NCBI GenBank assembly: GCA_907163375.1
Contig: CAJQUW010002148.1
Location: 434,001-498,000, forward strand
Direction of reading: 5' to 3'
Origin: Prostheceraeus crozeri
Taxonomy: Eukaryota > Platyhelminthes > Polycladida > Euryleptidae
DNA: 64,000 nucleotides
Below, piece by piece: positions 13,239 to 25,735 of this stretch (position 1 is the first letter of the stretch; the number at the start of each line of letters is the position of its first letter). The position numbers were made by a program, and so were the translations under genes. Below the pieces are notes generated by a model. The model was not told where the DNA came from and made no database searches. It worked only from the letters and a program-made list of their open reading frames with translations.

Positions 13239-13508
13239 TAGCTTAATCATGCACGAATGACTGAATTAGACGACAGAGCAGCAAACACATCAAGCTTTTA
13301 AGACTAATCAATATCATTCAAATCAATACTGCACATTCTATAGATATGGTGTAAAATAAAGACAGAAGTCATTACTAACAACAAAACTTCAAAAGTAACG
13401 AAAAGAAGCAGAAATGCATGAGGCAGTTCAAGAATTTAATATCAGAGACATTGTTTCTTGTTTGTTGAAAATATTAGCGCCCGCATTCTTGATAAATGTA
13501 CACTCCAG

Positions 13509-16500
13509 CAGACCCTTTCAAAATAATATTGCTATCTAAATATATTGCAATAACTGGTTTGCAATATATTTATTGCACCACCTTCAAGGCGCAAATACTA
13601 TTGCAATACATTGCAATATATTGCAATAGTATTGTCTAGATCAAATGATTGTTCTGGAAAATAATAGTTCCATACCAGCGCTTAGCGACCACCTGCAATA
13701 CAAATTGAATGTATCATATTAATGACATCATGAGACGTTCATATTTCGGCATCTGTCTGTTTAGTTATCATGACACCACTCCTTTGTCTATGCATGACAC
13801 CCGGAATGTCCACAGAATTAGACAGGTCGTCTCTTCTTCCGTTTGACTAGAAGGGAAGCATTGAAACATGTAACGTCACTGAAATGGCACAATCTCCTGA
13901 CTAAATACCATAGCAATCGAACAATGAGCAGCCAGTTCAACATTATACACGTCAAATTGTGCGATGTTTCAGTGACTGTTATCAACCGGATCACATAGCA
14001 AAAAGACACAATGATCTGAATTCTTTGAATCTGAAGGAATCGCCGCGATCGGAGCATTTTGAAAGAATCCACAACAATCCGCAAGTGACGCACGACTATT
14101 TTTCCTATCTCTGCAAGGTATTAAAAATTTCTTTTTGCCCACTTATTAAGTTCTTGCATGTGCCATCTGTTTGAATCAGTTTGCACTTCTAGCAAAGTGA
14201 TACGATTAAACAATCTAATTCTGTGGGTATGTCACTCCGCAGACAGTTACTGTTTAGTCAGGAGACGAGGCAGCTGTGAATTGAGTGAAATATGACACGC
14301 TGGTGACGCGCTGACCTTCGGAACTTCTATTCACACACCACTCACCTTCATTCTTGTGATACAACACGCAGATAACGTGGTGCGCAGAATTTACGACGTT
14401 ATGGTTTCGAAAGAGAGTCTATCTTCGAAACAGATCGATCAACATTTTTACAAGCTTGTGGATGATACGGAGGATCATCATGTATGTGCGTGTGGAAACC
14501 AGAGGAAATAAAAACCGAGTTCAGATTGGGCGAATCTACTTGGTCACATTAAGTCACAACATAAAGCCGAATATGAGACTCTTACAAAGACTGATAAATC
14601 CTCTCAAAAGTTAATGACTGACTACATTTCCTGTGCGTTTGCCACAGATAAAGTTAAGACATACTTCGGGTGGATTGAATGGGTGACCATGGGTCTTAAA
14701 CCATTTAATTTTGCTGAAAACGACATGAATCGGAAATATTCGTCGCTCCCTAATATATCGAGAATACGTTGATGAAGTGTATGACTGATTTGGCGAAAGA
14801 AGTAGAAAGCAAAATACTGTAAGAGCTGCCAGATAAATTTGCATTAATGTTCGATGGATGGTCTTCTGGAACAAGCCATTTTTTGGGCTTATTCGCAAAC
14901 TATATGGATAAGACATGTAAAAAGCGACAGTGTGTGTTATTAGCTTTTTTTCCCCTAATCCATGAGAGCAATTTCAGTGCAAAATCTCACTATGAATTCA
15001 TCATATGGGTGATAGAGGAAGTGTTCCAAAGATCGATGTCACATATCGTGGCCTTTATCGGTGACAACTGTGCTACCAATAAATCTGTGGCTGACATGTT
15101 TAAAATTCCGTTGATAGGATGCGCATCGCACCGCTTTAACCTTGCTATGGGGCATTACCTAATGGATAACAATTCTTTGCTGGAAAAACTGCAGCAGCTC
15201 ATGGTAAAATTATCCACGTTAAAAATCGCAGGTAAACTGCGAGAAATGACAAACCTTCGACCTAAATTGCGCGTAATAACAAGATGGTCGAGTTTGTATC
15301 AACAAGTAAAACAGTACTTTGAATTGTGTGAGCATGTAGATGCGCTCTTATCGAAGGGAAGACTGCACGAATATCTTCTTACGCCGCGGGAAAACAAGAA
15401 TCTCGAAGATCTGTTCATTCATCTTCAAAATTTTGAGTCAGTCGTAAAAGCATTGCAAGAAAATCACACAACTCTCGCCGACGTCCGCATGCTATTCGAT
15501 GAATTGATCAACCTTTATCCGTCAATGGAAAGGTATCTTTCGCCTGACGCTTGCATCGTCCACTCACCAAAATTTGAATCTGCATTAGTGAAAATGCAGA
15601 ACGGAAAACTGGATGAAATGACAGAAGCTGAACGTGAAGCGGTGGACAGATTGAAGAGTGCACCATTTATTGAACATGAAACTACAACTGAAACATCTGC
15701 AAATTTTGCTGCTGACATACTGAAGAAACGAAAGCTCAGTGTCAATGGAAAACCGAAAGATCCATACGTCGACTGCTCTTTCCATCTACCTACCTCGAAT
15801 ATCGCGGAAAGATTTTTTAGTAGTGCTGGCTTTTCTTATTCTGATCGTCGTCAGGGAACTCTGCCTGTTAATTTGGAATGTCAGTTGTTCTTGAATTTCA
15901 ATCGAAATTTCTGGGATATTCATACAGTGCAAAATGTCTTGACATGAAAACTTGCGTGTATCTGTTTTATTATGAAGATGAGATTGCTTATAGTTGCTAG
16001 CTAGATTTATTCGAATATACTGTGTTCAGTAGTGTATTAAAGAGCTTATTGTTTTATTATATACGGTAGTTAAACCTGATAATTCACCTCTGTTGCCATT
16101 TATATGTCTACAAAAATATTAATTGTAGCATCGACTAGTAACAAAATCTCACAATATGGACATGATATACATTCTTCAGTCGCAAATTTTATCCATGATA
16201 TGAAAATATCATCAACATATGATCCAAATAATCATTTTGCATGCACTGGTGTCTGACTGGCAAAACTTCACTATTTATAAGTATAGGTAGAAATACTCGC
16301 AATGAATTTCACGGGAAAATGCGGTTATCGAATGCTGAATTGTGTACATATAACCCTTAAAAAGAACGTATCAATTGGTGTATTAGTACCGAAATGCTTT
16401 AACTTTTGAAGTAACGCTAACTGACATATTGCAATATATTTATTGCTAACATAAAGTATTGCAATATATTTATTGCTATTACATTTTGTCATCAATAATA

Positions 16501-16526
16501 TTGCAATAGTATTTTGAAAGGGTTTG
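13509..16526 (+). mobile_element. hAT transposon, nearly full length
   Basis: The terminal inverted repeats read CAGACCCTTTCAAAATA and CAAACCCTTTCAAAATA. They are flanked by an exact 8-bp duplication CACTCCAG (13501-13508 and 16527-16534), the hAT hallmark. Both subterminal regions carry several copies of the word TTGCAATATATTTATTGC, probable transposase-binding sites. The element contains one broken BED-finger hAT transposase gene (14401-15947). It lies in PECR intron 2, between two head-to-head Penelope fragments. Confidence 0.92.
14401..15947 (+). pseudogene. hAT transposase with BED zinc finger (broken)
   Basis: Reading starts at ATG 14401. A BED-type finger (C.CG ... W.NLL.HIKS..H) follows within 60 residues, interrupted by an in-frame TAA near 14509. 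The frame is lost again before a 366-residue open part from 14847. That part carries LMFDGWSSGTSHF, FIGDNCATN and CASHRFNLA, the RNase H-like catalytic region. It ends with the dimerisation (hATC) motif NIAERFFSSAGF at about residue 315 of this part. Two or three disruptions in all; otherwise the hAT domain order is complete. It would bind the element ends and cut and paste them if intact. Confidence 0.85.
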
Positions 16527-16649
16527 CACTCCAGACTCCTTCGTTTCAAATAACCTTGGAGATGGCGGTGAATAATTTCCCATTTTATTTGGATCCTATC
16601 ACTAACATGATCTGACTCAAAATGATATTCGATGGCAGAAGAATTACTG

Positions 16650-17152
16650 GCTAATACATGTTTGCAGCATCCGAAGAAATTTCAACATAATTTATGTTTC
16701 TCCCAATATATATTTAGTTGAAATAGCTACTACTTCCTTCATTATTTTCGCGTGTATTATAACAGTGTACACACATGTATATATATATATACATATGCAT
16801 ATATCCCCTTTATGGTTTTATATTGGTTTTGGCTTTTCTTGACCGATTGATACAATCATAAGCTTTATTTTATTATTGAGCATTCATTTTCAATGACATC
16901 ATTTTTTATTTGCTGATTATTCTGAAGTTCTGACTTGTATCTATTTTTTGGATCCCGACAATTGCTCTATTGGCCGCTGATTTGCATATATCTATTATCT
17001 ATTGTCTTCATTATCCGTGTAAATGTTGTATCTTTGTGACTGAACATAGTATAAACGATATTTATGTGCTGTTTGCTGTACAAAGTCCTGTCCTGATCAT
17101 TCCTGCAGTATGTCACATACAGAGCAAGCGATAACGGCAAAATGCCTTTTTC
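16650..17152 (+). mobile_element. internally deleted Penelope-like copy, inverted to 8676-10585
   Basis: Bases about 16661-16705 match, inverted, the 5' side of the left Penelope copy (10527-10580). Bases about 16704-17152 match, inverted, its 3' untranslated region (8676-9137). RT and GIY-YIG sequences between are absent. The two copies thus face each other head to head across the Tc1 cluster and hAT element. Either a deletion derivative or one of the terminal repeats that Penelope elements often carry. Confidence 0.7.
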
Positions 17153-18567
17153 TACCTCTATACAAATTGGCGTCTACGAAACGTTAATTCTTTTTCTTGC
17201 ACATGAATCACAACATTTATAAATTCTTAACTCTGTCAATACCGAGATGCCAGGCGATGCAGACCAAGAAGGCTACAATATGTTTAAAGATAGATAGATG
17301 ATTGGCAGTTGTTTACTATTGTCACGCGCGCGACTTTTGAAACACCTTTTATTTACACGCTTAGTTGTATTTTGTGGGAAGTAAAATGTTTGAAAAGTGG
17401 ATAAGTTATAAGTGCGAATGTATTGTACACGTTGTCGTTCTAACGCATTCATATACATGTACATAACTGTGTACCTCAAAATTTCAAAAATCATACAAAA
17501 ATCGTATAATTCAAAATATTGTCTATAACTTCAATAAAATTGTACATTCCCTACTCAATTCCCTGCAATTCCTTACTCCTTATGCATTCTTGTACTAAAA
17601 ACATACATAATAATCTAAAAAGTGTATAATGCAATCAAAACAAAGCGTAACAATAGGAAATTAAAACAAGAAGCGGATGGCTTGTGTGTCTGATAAGAGG
17701 TATGATTTTCTAAAACCAAATAGGTGATTAATTACATGATACGAAATATATCAAAAACAAAAATGGTCAAATTGCAATGCCACTGCGTTCCTGCACTTCC
17801 TTCGTATAACACGATTTCAGTCATTTAATTTCTTTATCGCTGTATTTTTTCCCTGGATTGAAGGGTTCAGGTCGTCCCTTCAGGATCAACAATGTATCAA
17901 GCATGCAGGCGGATAATGAATCCCGTTGTGTAGACTTGTTCTTCCTCACTTGTGAAAATAGCCTATGCAGTAATGAGACAGAAAAGCCTTCTTAATAACG
18001 GATGAGAGCCACATTTACTAGGCCTATTATACCTTTATAGACCTGTTCCACATGGGAACTTGCCCATGTACGAGTATGTTCATGCATTACTCACCATTAA
18101 TTTACGTCAATGTGTAGATAGCGACAAAACAGTTGCAAATTGAAAGGCGACGGGTGAGTTGGGCTCGGGGCCGGTCGCAAGCTTTAATAAGATGAGATTA
18201 ATTTCAGGTGTGGGATCAGAGCTGCGTAATTGCGATCATAGGGTGGATGGCAATTTACAGGCGTTATTTGCGTTGAAGTCTCAGTCGGGGCACATATACG
18301 AGCCAAGCTGCATCATTGGAAACAAATACTTTCATTCCTAACAAACACGAGTTGAGTTAGGATCAGTATCACACCTTTGTCTGGCCTGGCTTTCTGCTTT
18401 TAATGTGGATAGGCCTATGTTGACGCCTCGGACGCCACAACTTATGATTTCTGAGAAGCAACTGCATTGTTAAAATGCGTTTGACTGAAGCTCACACCTT
18501 AAGTCTGCAATACGAAAGTGATTTATTCGACAGCAAAAATTCCTAACCACAATCGAACACATTAATT
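17153..18567. other. no gene recognised
   Basis: AT-rich intronic sequence. Only short frames without motifs on either strand. Confidence 0.4.
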
Positions 18568-18723
18568 TCGAAAAATTCTTACAATTATGTAAAATCGATG
18601 AAAAATCGTACGATTGGCTGAAAAATCAAAAAAAATCATCGAAAAATCGTACAATTTAGCGAAAAATCGTACAATTTTCCGAAAACCCCGAAAAATTGTC
18701 CAACTTCCGGGAAAATCGGAAGA
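18568..18723 (+). repeat. degenerate repeats of a GAAAAATCGTACAATTT word
   Basis: The words GAAAAATCGTACAATT and close variants recur about six times over some 150 bp, just left of the long-TIR element. The array may be a subterminal repeat field of an unrecognised insertion. No matching partner was found on the far side. Confidence 0.5.
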
Positions 18724-18741
18724 GTACAAAGGTATGCATGT

Positions 18742-21700
18742 CACGGTTCACCGGAAGTTGAATCTAAACATAAAAACGAAGTTCATTTTTGAACTACACT
18801 ATACCCATAGATACTCATGTGATATGTCGTTCAAATCCTGAATGAGCTTCTTGCGAGAAAATCATAGATATCGGATTGTGTCCAAATCCTCAATTTTTTA
18901 CTGCTAACTTTTTGGACTAATTTCTTCAAACTTAATGCTATTGTAAATCTGACCTTATTAGATATCGGGAATAATATTCCACTAGAATTGACAACTTGCA
19001 TGAAGCTTTGTTTGCTATTTTACATAGATATCTGGCCTGCTTCAAGGTTTATTAATAATGATAATAACACAATATTTGATAGTGATAGATTCTAATGTTT
19101 TAATACCATATGAATCCTTAAAAACTTGTTTAATTTTAGATATCAAAAAGTCTTTTGTGATTAAATTAAATTCTATGTATTACAACATCTTATAAACGAG
19201 GTTTGATGTGCATGAAGTTTACAAATGGCGAGAGTTGTATCGAATTACGCAGTGAAGAAGATGCGTTCCATAATTTTCATTATTCTGACTTACTTTTCCT
19301 CCTGATTTCCACATAGTGTCAAAATCCGAGTGAACAGCTTCTGATGCCTGCTCACTATAGCGTGATAGTCCGCATTTTTTAAGCTTACAAAATTGAATTC
19401 AATGCACCATTACAATATGAGCTGCAGTTGTCACAGTCATCCCCGTTTGGAGATATAAGTTTTCAAAGGTTTTAACAGAGTTTTCAAAGACAGGACAAAG
19501 TTGTTTTCCGAAAGAATGGCCGACAACGTTGTCAAATGCGACTAATGTTGATCCAAATAGATTTATTAACGATGCTTGATTCGATCTATTACCAATTTCA
19601 ATTAGAACATGAGCACTTTCCAATAACTTTCGGCACATGTTTCCGGTAAATTCCCCACCGTGATGTTTGGGCTGAACTATTCCAAGCTTGTTTGGCCATT
19701 CCTCAGCAATATTGGGAACGGCCGTTTTAATTCCTTGAATATTTTGTTTACTACACGAAGAAGTAAATGAAATTCTGGTGGGGGAATCAGTTGTATAAGC
19801 ATTTCACTATCACTACCTTGGATCATCGGATGATTTACACAACTCCTGAACTCTTTAGCAGATGCCTTCTCGTTGTACATACGTCGTACATTCATGTAGT
19901 CATCAGCATATTTCTTTATCTCACCGATAGTCCTCATTGGATGCGATCTGAATTTTTCCTTGTCGGAGAATTCCATCTTCGGACAGTTGCAATATACACA
20001 GGGAAAACTGCTTGAGTGTGATTGCAGTCCACATAAAATGTTCGCCATTTTCAGGTCGACTGCACAAACATATTCAAAGTCAATCTCATCGATCTTCAAC
20101 AGGTTAAGGATTAGCCGTACATTAAAATATATTTCTTTCACATCGTAACTTATAGCAACAATGAGAAGCCTCTTCACACTTGTGTCGAGCATTGTCCGAT
20201 TGATCAGTTTCTTTGAATCGTTATTGGTATCAGAATTGGACATTATATTCAAGCAAAACTTAAGACAGCCACCGCCACTATCGATTCCCATTTTAAAGGT
20301 GACGGATGCTTTTTCATAGTTGCGCTTTTCACAAACGAAATTAACAAAATCTGTGATATTTGTACAGTATACAAGACCTTGGAAACGGTTGAGGTTCCAT
20401 CCTCGGTGGCAGCACACTCGAATTCACATGTTGTACAACTGAAGAAGTCCAGACAGTTATTATCTCTGTCACGAAGTTTCGATCCAATATCCGATTCAAC
20501 TGATGCTTTTCCGAGAACACTTCTGACAAATGGAACAAATTTTCGACGAATTTCGTTGTTAGATGACGTGGTAGCATTTTGAAATTTCATAATATTATCG
20601 ATGTTGAATTGAGATGAATCTTTCATTATTTGAGAGGACTTTCACTTTTAATGGATGTGAACCACCGGAGTAGAGACTGCTGATATTGTCAATCGAGGAT
20701 TTCCTGATAATCGATGATGCGACAGCCTGTTGTGTATTGTCATCACTTGAGTTTATCATTCTCAACATATTATCACGTAGATTTCTTTGCGTACGCTTAT
20801 GATTGATACCTTTTCCGTATTCTGATTTACAGAAGCTGCATAGCACAATCGGCATACTGGTAGGTCTTTCAATGCTTCTTGGGCGACCCTTACTCCGATG
20901 AGTTATACAGCCTGATTTCTGGGATACATTGCATATTTCACAGTCACATAATGGGACAGGATTAGATCTCGTCGTGATAGTGATGGGCGAAATGTGTATA
21001 TAATCATAAAGTTCAGGTAGAATTTCGATCTTCTTCTTGCCGGCACTTATATCAATCAAATCGGATCTGCACTTGCTGCATATGCCACATGGAAATCGAT
21101 TGTCAGATGGATCATAGTCTTTTCGAAAATATCGTTGTATTCGCTCAAGAACAATTGCAGTCAGATTGTATTTAGCTTTGCCAAAGCAAATAGCGCAAAC
21201 TTTACACCGATTTTCCTCATGTGTTAACGCACGCTTCATGTGTGCCATCGTGAAGTAAGTGAAGAACGTTGACTTGCTTTGTACGTACATTTGAACTAAA
21301 TTTAGATTTGAAATTCAATTATGTCGCAACCTGTGTCTCAAATTACGACTATGTCATTGTCATTATTATAAAACAGTGAAACAGGCTAAATATCTATGTT
21401 GCAAACAATGATATATAGATAGCATATACTTTTCGATATCTAAAAAATTAAACAAGTTTTTAAGGATTCATATGGTATTAAGACATTAGAATCTATCACT
21501 ATCAAATATTGTGTTATTATCATTATTAATAAACCTTGAAGCAGGCCAGATATCTATGTAAAATAGCAAACAAAGCTTCATGCAAGTTGTCAATTCTAGT
21601 GGAATATTATTCCCGATATCTAATAAGGTCAGATTTACAATAGCATTAAGTTTGAAGAAATTAGTCCAAAAAGTTAGTAGTAAAATATTGAGGATTTGGA

Positions 21701-21853
21701 CACAATCCGATATCTATGATTTTCTCGCAAGAAGCTCATTCAGGATTTGGACGACATATCACATGAGTATCTATGGGTATAGTGTAGTTCAAAAATGAAC
21801 TTCGTTTTGGGGTCGTATTTTTTATGTTTAGATTCAACTTCCGGTGAAACGTG
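18742..21853 (-). mobile_element. unclassified DNA transposon with about 400-bp terminal inverted repeats
   Basis: The left arm (18742 to about 19150) and right arm (about 21427-21853) are inverted copies over roughly 400 bp. Outer ends read CACGGTTCACCGGAAGTTG and CACGTTTCACCGGAAGTTG. A 4-bp ATGT flanks both sides (18738-18741 and 21854-21857), a likely target duplication. A single transposase-like gene on the minus strand (19219-21248) fills the interior, broken into several frames. The protein resembles large uncharacterised families seen in cnidarian and other invertebrate genomes. I cannot place it in a named superfamily from sequence alone. Confidence 0.8.
19219..21248 (-). pseudogene. 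cysteine-rich transposase-like protein of unassigned family (broken)
   Basis: The start chosen is the ATG at 21248 (MAHMKRALTHEENRCKVC). A cysteine-rich N-terminus follows, with CKVCAICFGK, then PCGICSKC, CDCEIC and CSFC pairs: probable zinc sites. The central part has MGIDSGGGCLKFCLN, CAVDLKMANILCGLQSH and IPPPEFHLLLRVVNK. The C-terminal part has CRKLLESAHVL and, near 19320, RYSEQASEAVHSDF before the final YNSRHL. The conserved Asp, Asp and Glu in the GIDSGGG, AVDLK and EQASE motifs could be a catalytic triad. That is inference from motif order, not from a known structure. The gene lies in at least four frames, so it is inactive. Confidence 0.65.
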
Positions 21854-21857
21854 ATGT

Positions 21858-23235
21858 GGTATCGGTATGTCTTGTGAATTATGCCGATATATCGGCATAA
21901 TTTCACAAATCGACATTTCCTTATTCGACAGACGTGATGCATACCATCTATCGATGTCTGAGACGTGAAAACTTACCGTCATTAACATATCTACTGTAAG
22001 TTGCGATCAATCCTAAGAGCTTCTACTTTCTAAAATTATAACTTGCAAGTATTATACACATATTTTTTTAGAAATTTTTATTCAAGACTCGATGTTCAAA
22101 CAATTAAAAAAAATTTGTACTAGCAACTTGCGGAATAGCATTTAGTTAATAATTATATTAATCCTTTCATGATCAATTCGAAGTAAATATTTCCCCTTAT
22201 ATAACATCTCAGTGACATTCTTCATTGGTTTTATCGGAGTTTTGAAACAGATATCTTTAGTTCGTCAATTATTTACTTAGATTTTTGAAAAATATTTTTT
22301 CATTTTTTGAGATGATATTTCAATGAATAGTCTTCAACGATCTTCAAAGTGAGCATGATCTTCTTTCTCTTTGAGATATTTTACTATGATTAGCGTGTTG
22401 ACCAATGAATATAAAGAATAATGAAAAGTGATGGTAGCTAATACAAGATCCATTTAGTTTCAGCATATTTAAAGCATAGAATTACAAAGTAATCTTTCAT
22501 GAGGTAACAAACATGATGTAGAATGTTATCAGAAGAATGGCTATTCCTTAAAACATTCAGCCAAGGAGTTGCTGAGGGCATAGCCCCGTATAACGGCAAT
22601 TACAAGTCTCTGCTTCAGCCATTGAGATTTTTCTATAACTTTTTTACTTTCTCAGCAATTCCGCTTTTCGTCGTGCTCAGACAAACCATCAGGTGTCACA
22701 GGTGTCATTGGTCACCACATGACGCCGACAAGACTTTCAATTGTGAATATGTCACTGACGCGACAGAGAAACAAAACAAAGCTCTTTATCTTGTACAGGT
22801 GAAAATGAGAATCACATGACTAGCATATATGAAATCCTTGATCACAAGGCATGTTTCACTGATTTAATTGCTTGCTGCATGACGCAAACAAATTTAACAT
22901 TCCTTAAATTTATGCTTTTAAACTCTGCTCAAAATTTCATAATAATGAACCAGGGTGTGACCTTTCCGCTTTAGCGCATCATAGCAAGCAACATGTAGGC
23001 ATTAATCAAATGCGACGGTCAAACTGCAACGCCTGTTGATACAAATACTTCATTGACATGGAGAGTCCTCTGATAAAGTGATGCTTTATGATCAAGTAGG
23101 CGAATTGTTCAACGCACTTAATTGAACAATTGAGCCAAAAGTAGTGAAGTATAGCGACACCGGGAAAACTGATACCGGTGCACTGATCGTTGACCAGTGA
23201 AAATGTTCGCACTGTGTCCGAGGGATCTGGTAAAA
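21858..23235. other. no gene recognised; contains a perfect 26-bp palindrome
   Basis: A 26-bp perfect palindrome with core GCCGATATATCGGC lies at 21877-21902, about 20 bp outside the neighbouring transposon. The rest is AT-rich. A 98-residue frame at 22523-22819 has no recognisable motif. Confidence 0.4.
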
Positions 23236-23320
23236 CTTTGCTTGGACAGGTTAAACCTAAGACTTTTCTGCCTTCACTCTGCGTTCTTAATCACTCGGCA
23301 TAAAATAATAAGTGTGGGAT
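23236..23320 (+). repeat. short interspersed repeat, 3' part
   Basis: A block reading GGTTAAACCTAAGACTTTT and then CTCTGCGTTCTTAATCACTC matches, in opposite orientation, repeats at 42077-42190 and more weakly 59413-59500. The shared order suggests one SINE-like family. At 42 kb a tRNA-like B-box lies upstream of the shared block; here only the 3' part is preserved. Confidence 0.45.
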
Positions 23321-23489
23321 AAATTTAAACTTGGTCACATAGAAGAAAGCCGCTCCCTTAATGTGCTCCCGAGACTGCAAACAATGACTATTATCTTTTC
23401 ATCTAACAATGAATTAAGGGACCCGAATAGCTGAAGTAATAAGTGACACGAAGTTCTGAACAGATTATGGCCAGACATTAAAAATATAA

Positions 23490-24560
23490 ATACTTTAGAA
23501 AGAGCCAAATGTTTTGATCTTAAAATATTTGATTATCGATAGCGATATATTTCAGCTGCCACCAGCAGCTATCTTCAGGCAGCTATTGAAGGAATATCAA
23601 TACAAGCAAGATTTGAAATTTACACTGATTCAACTGTTGGATAGGAAATAGAAAATAGAAGATTGAGATAGATATAGAAGTGTAAGACAGAGAGAGAAGA
23701 TAAGAGAGCTGTGAGGCAGGTAGGATCGGGTTACATAGTACCGATAGCAAAAGCATGACCTGACTGAGGGAAGAGAAGAAAGTGTATAAAAACAGTAGAC
23801 ACAGTATAATAAAAGTGAAGTCTAATTTAGATGGATGGTAAGTATTCAATAAAAAAGAAAATCACTGTAGCTATTCAGTTCAAATCGATCGTTCATTTCA
23901 GGTTTCATTTTCTTGATGCAATACGCTTCACGTAGTCTGAGATTTATGGCGTCCTTGTCGGTTGATATTATTGAAGTCGTTGTTATATCAGAGAATGTGG
24001 TTTGATTATTGCATGATTGTATATGTTTGTAGACAAATGAAGATGTGTTGGTAGAGTGTTCACGAATACGGATGTGGAGTGGTCTGATAGTACTACCTAA
24101 GTAGAATTTATTGCAGGCATTGCATGTAATTTTGTAGACTATGCTTTGTCGGTTACACTTAGTTTTGTCTGTTATAGGACAATTTTAACAATTTTTCAAG
24201 GATTGCATTGATTTTGATGTGGCGACTGTTTGAGAACATTACGAAGGGTTTTATTCTTTCTTGTTAGTCGGACTGCTATTTTTTCTTGATGGAATATTTT
24301 TCGAATTTGCTTGTCAACTTTCTCTGATATAAATGGAAATGGGAAATATATATAAAGTCATCGCTCTTTCCCTCATGTTGATTTTCTTCTTTTCGGTTTG
24401 CTGTCTGTCCACTTGATTATTGTTTCTGGATAATCATTGAGACGTAGGGCATTGTCAAAATAGCTCTTATGTTTGTTTTGTAATGTGATGTTTGAACAAC
24501 GTTCATTTATTCGTTGTTTTTCATTTCTCACATAAGCGCAAGTTGACCCCAAGCTATATC
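23490..24560 (-). mobile_element. Penelope-like element, RT end plus GIY-YIG
   Basis: Minus-strand translation gives the end of the RT and linker (near 24180-24540: a SEKVDKQIRKIFHQEK segment and a VRLTRK..KTLRNVL segment), then the GIY-YIG endonuclease (near 23860-24150: ITCNACNKFYLGSTIRPLH, later LRLREAYCIKKM). Stops and frame changes occur between them. The 3' side ends near a stem-forming sequence around 23550-23590. The Ty3/gypsy fossil begins about 25 bp beyond its upstream end. Confidence 0.75.
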
Positions 24561-24585
24561 GGGGTTAACCGCTTAGGCCTACCAT

Positions 24586-24801
24586 TGTAGTGAAGATCAC
24601 TATGTATCTCTTATCGCATACTTTGATTTCTTTGTGTAACTTTATTTTAGATAACTATGTATGGTCATTTCTGTTTGTGCATGTCCCCATGGCCTTCAGT
24701 TTAAATTTTGTATTGGTTGTCCTACTGTCTAGATAGATATAAAATATAGGTTGAATTGGTGAAAGGTTGAATTCTGCTACATAAAAAACCAGGACATAAT
24801 A
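24586..24801 (+). repeat. 5' LTR of the Ty3/gypsy fossil
   Basis: Direct repeat of 28860-29076, beginning TGTAGTG and preceded by the ACCAT duplication. It contains a plausible promoter-side AT-rich stretch (AGATAGATATAAAATATA), but no functional claim is made. Confidence 0.9.
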
Positions 24802-24802
24802 A

Positions 24803-24816
24803 TGGTGTCAGAAGTG
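24803..24816 (+). other. primer-binding site, tRNA-Leu type
   Basis: TGGTGTCAGAAGTG lies one base after the 5' LTR. It is complementary to the 3' end of animal tRNA-Leu (CACTTCTGACA plus CCA). Confidence 0.8.
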
Positions 24817-25533
24817 ATTCGACAAATATGAATGCATAACTCATCACAAATTGCAGAAAGGTAAGCATACCATTTTCTTGAGCGATCCTTGCTCTGCTTT
24901 TTCAACTGACACGTCTCATTATTATTTTCGCTATGAATAATATAAATAATAATGAATGTTTACAATTAAATGATCCCGAACAGTGTAGATGTTGGCTGTT
25001 GTCATTTGAAGCTAGTTGTAGGTCGAAAAGTATAGAGGATAAGATAGGCACTTCAGACACGTCTGCAAAAACAGACAGATTTTTAGAAAAATGCGGAACA
25101 AAAGCATTGTTAAAGATTGTATCTCTTCTGCCTGATGACTCTATTGAGAAGATATTATTTTCTGAAATCAAGAAAGTCATTTTGGAATACATAGAACCCA
25201 GAAAGCGATTAATCATTGCAGATAGAACTAATTTCCTTCAATTGTTACAAAATAGAGGTGAAGCTGAAGTAGATTTTTTCAGTCGCTTGAATGAGGCATC
25301 CAATCATTGCAACTGGAATACTTTAAAAAGTGAGGATATAAATGTGAAGAGTTGATCAAACTAAGATTCATTGCAGGCCTTTATAATGAGCAAACAAAAT
25401 TAAAAATTCTAGAGAAACTTCAAATATCTCCAAAATCAACAATGACGGATATTCTTGACTTTTGTCAAATGAATATTCAATTAAAAGATTTTGTCAAGCA
25501 TGACAATCTTCCTAAAAATGATAAGAATATAGA

Positions 25534-25735
25534 TTTTTTTAACGGATTTTACGTCACTTTTTACCCCTACTGGGGCCTTGGACGGTGCTGACTGAAGTCA
25601 GACTTTGTTTTGGAGCGTTGTGGTGCTTTGTAGTCCGGATGCCCTTCCTGCCGACTTCCAGTGACACTTTCCGGGTTCGACCTCTGGACCATGAGATCGC
25701 TAGTCCCAAGTATGCAACCACTGTGCCACGGACAC
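25534..25735 (-). repeat. tRNA-derived SINE inserted in the Ty3/gypsy fossil
   Basis: Same family as 6572-6753. Read on the minus strand it has the A-box-like TGGCACAGTGG, the B-box-like GGTCGAACCCGG and the family body, and ends in a short A-tail (a run of T at 25534-25540 on the plus strand). It interrupts the gag region, so it arrived after the LTR element. A clear target duplication was not found. Confidence 0.8.

Noticed and set aside
22523-22819. 98-codon plus-strand frame
   Set aside because: No recognisable domain; a single CHRC word is not enough for a zinc-finger call.
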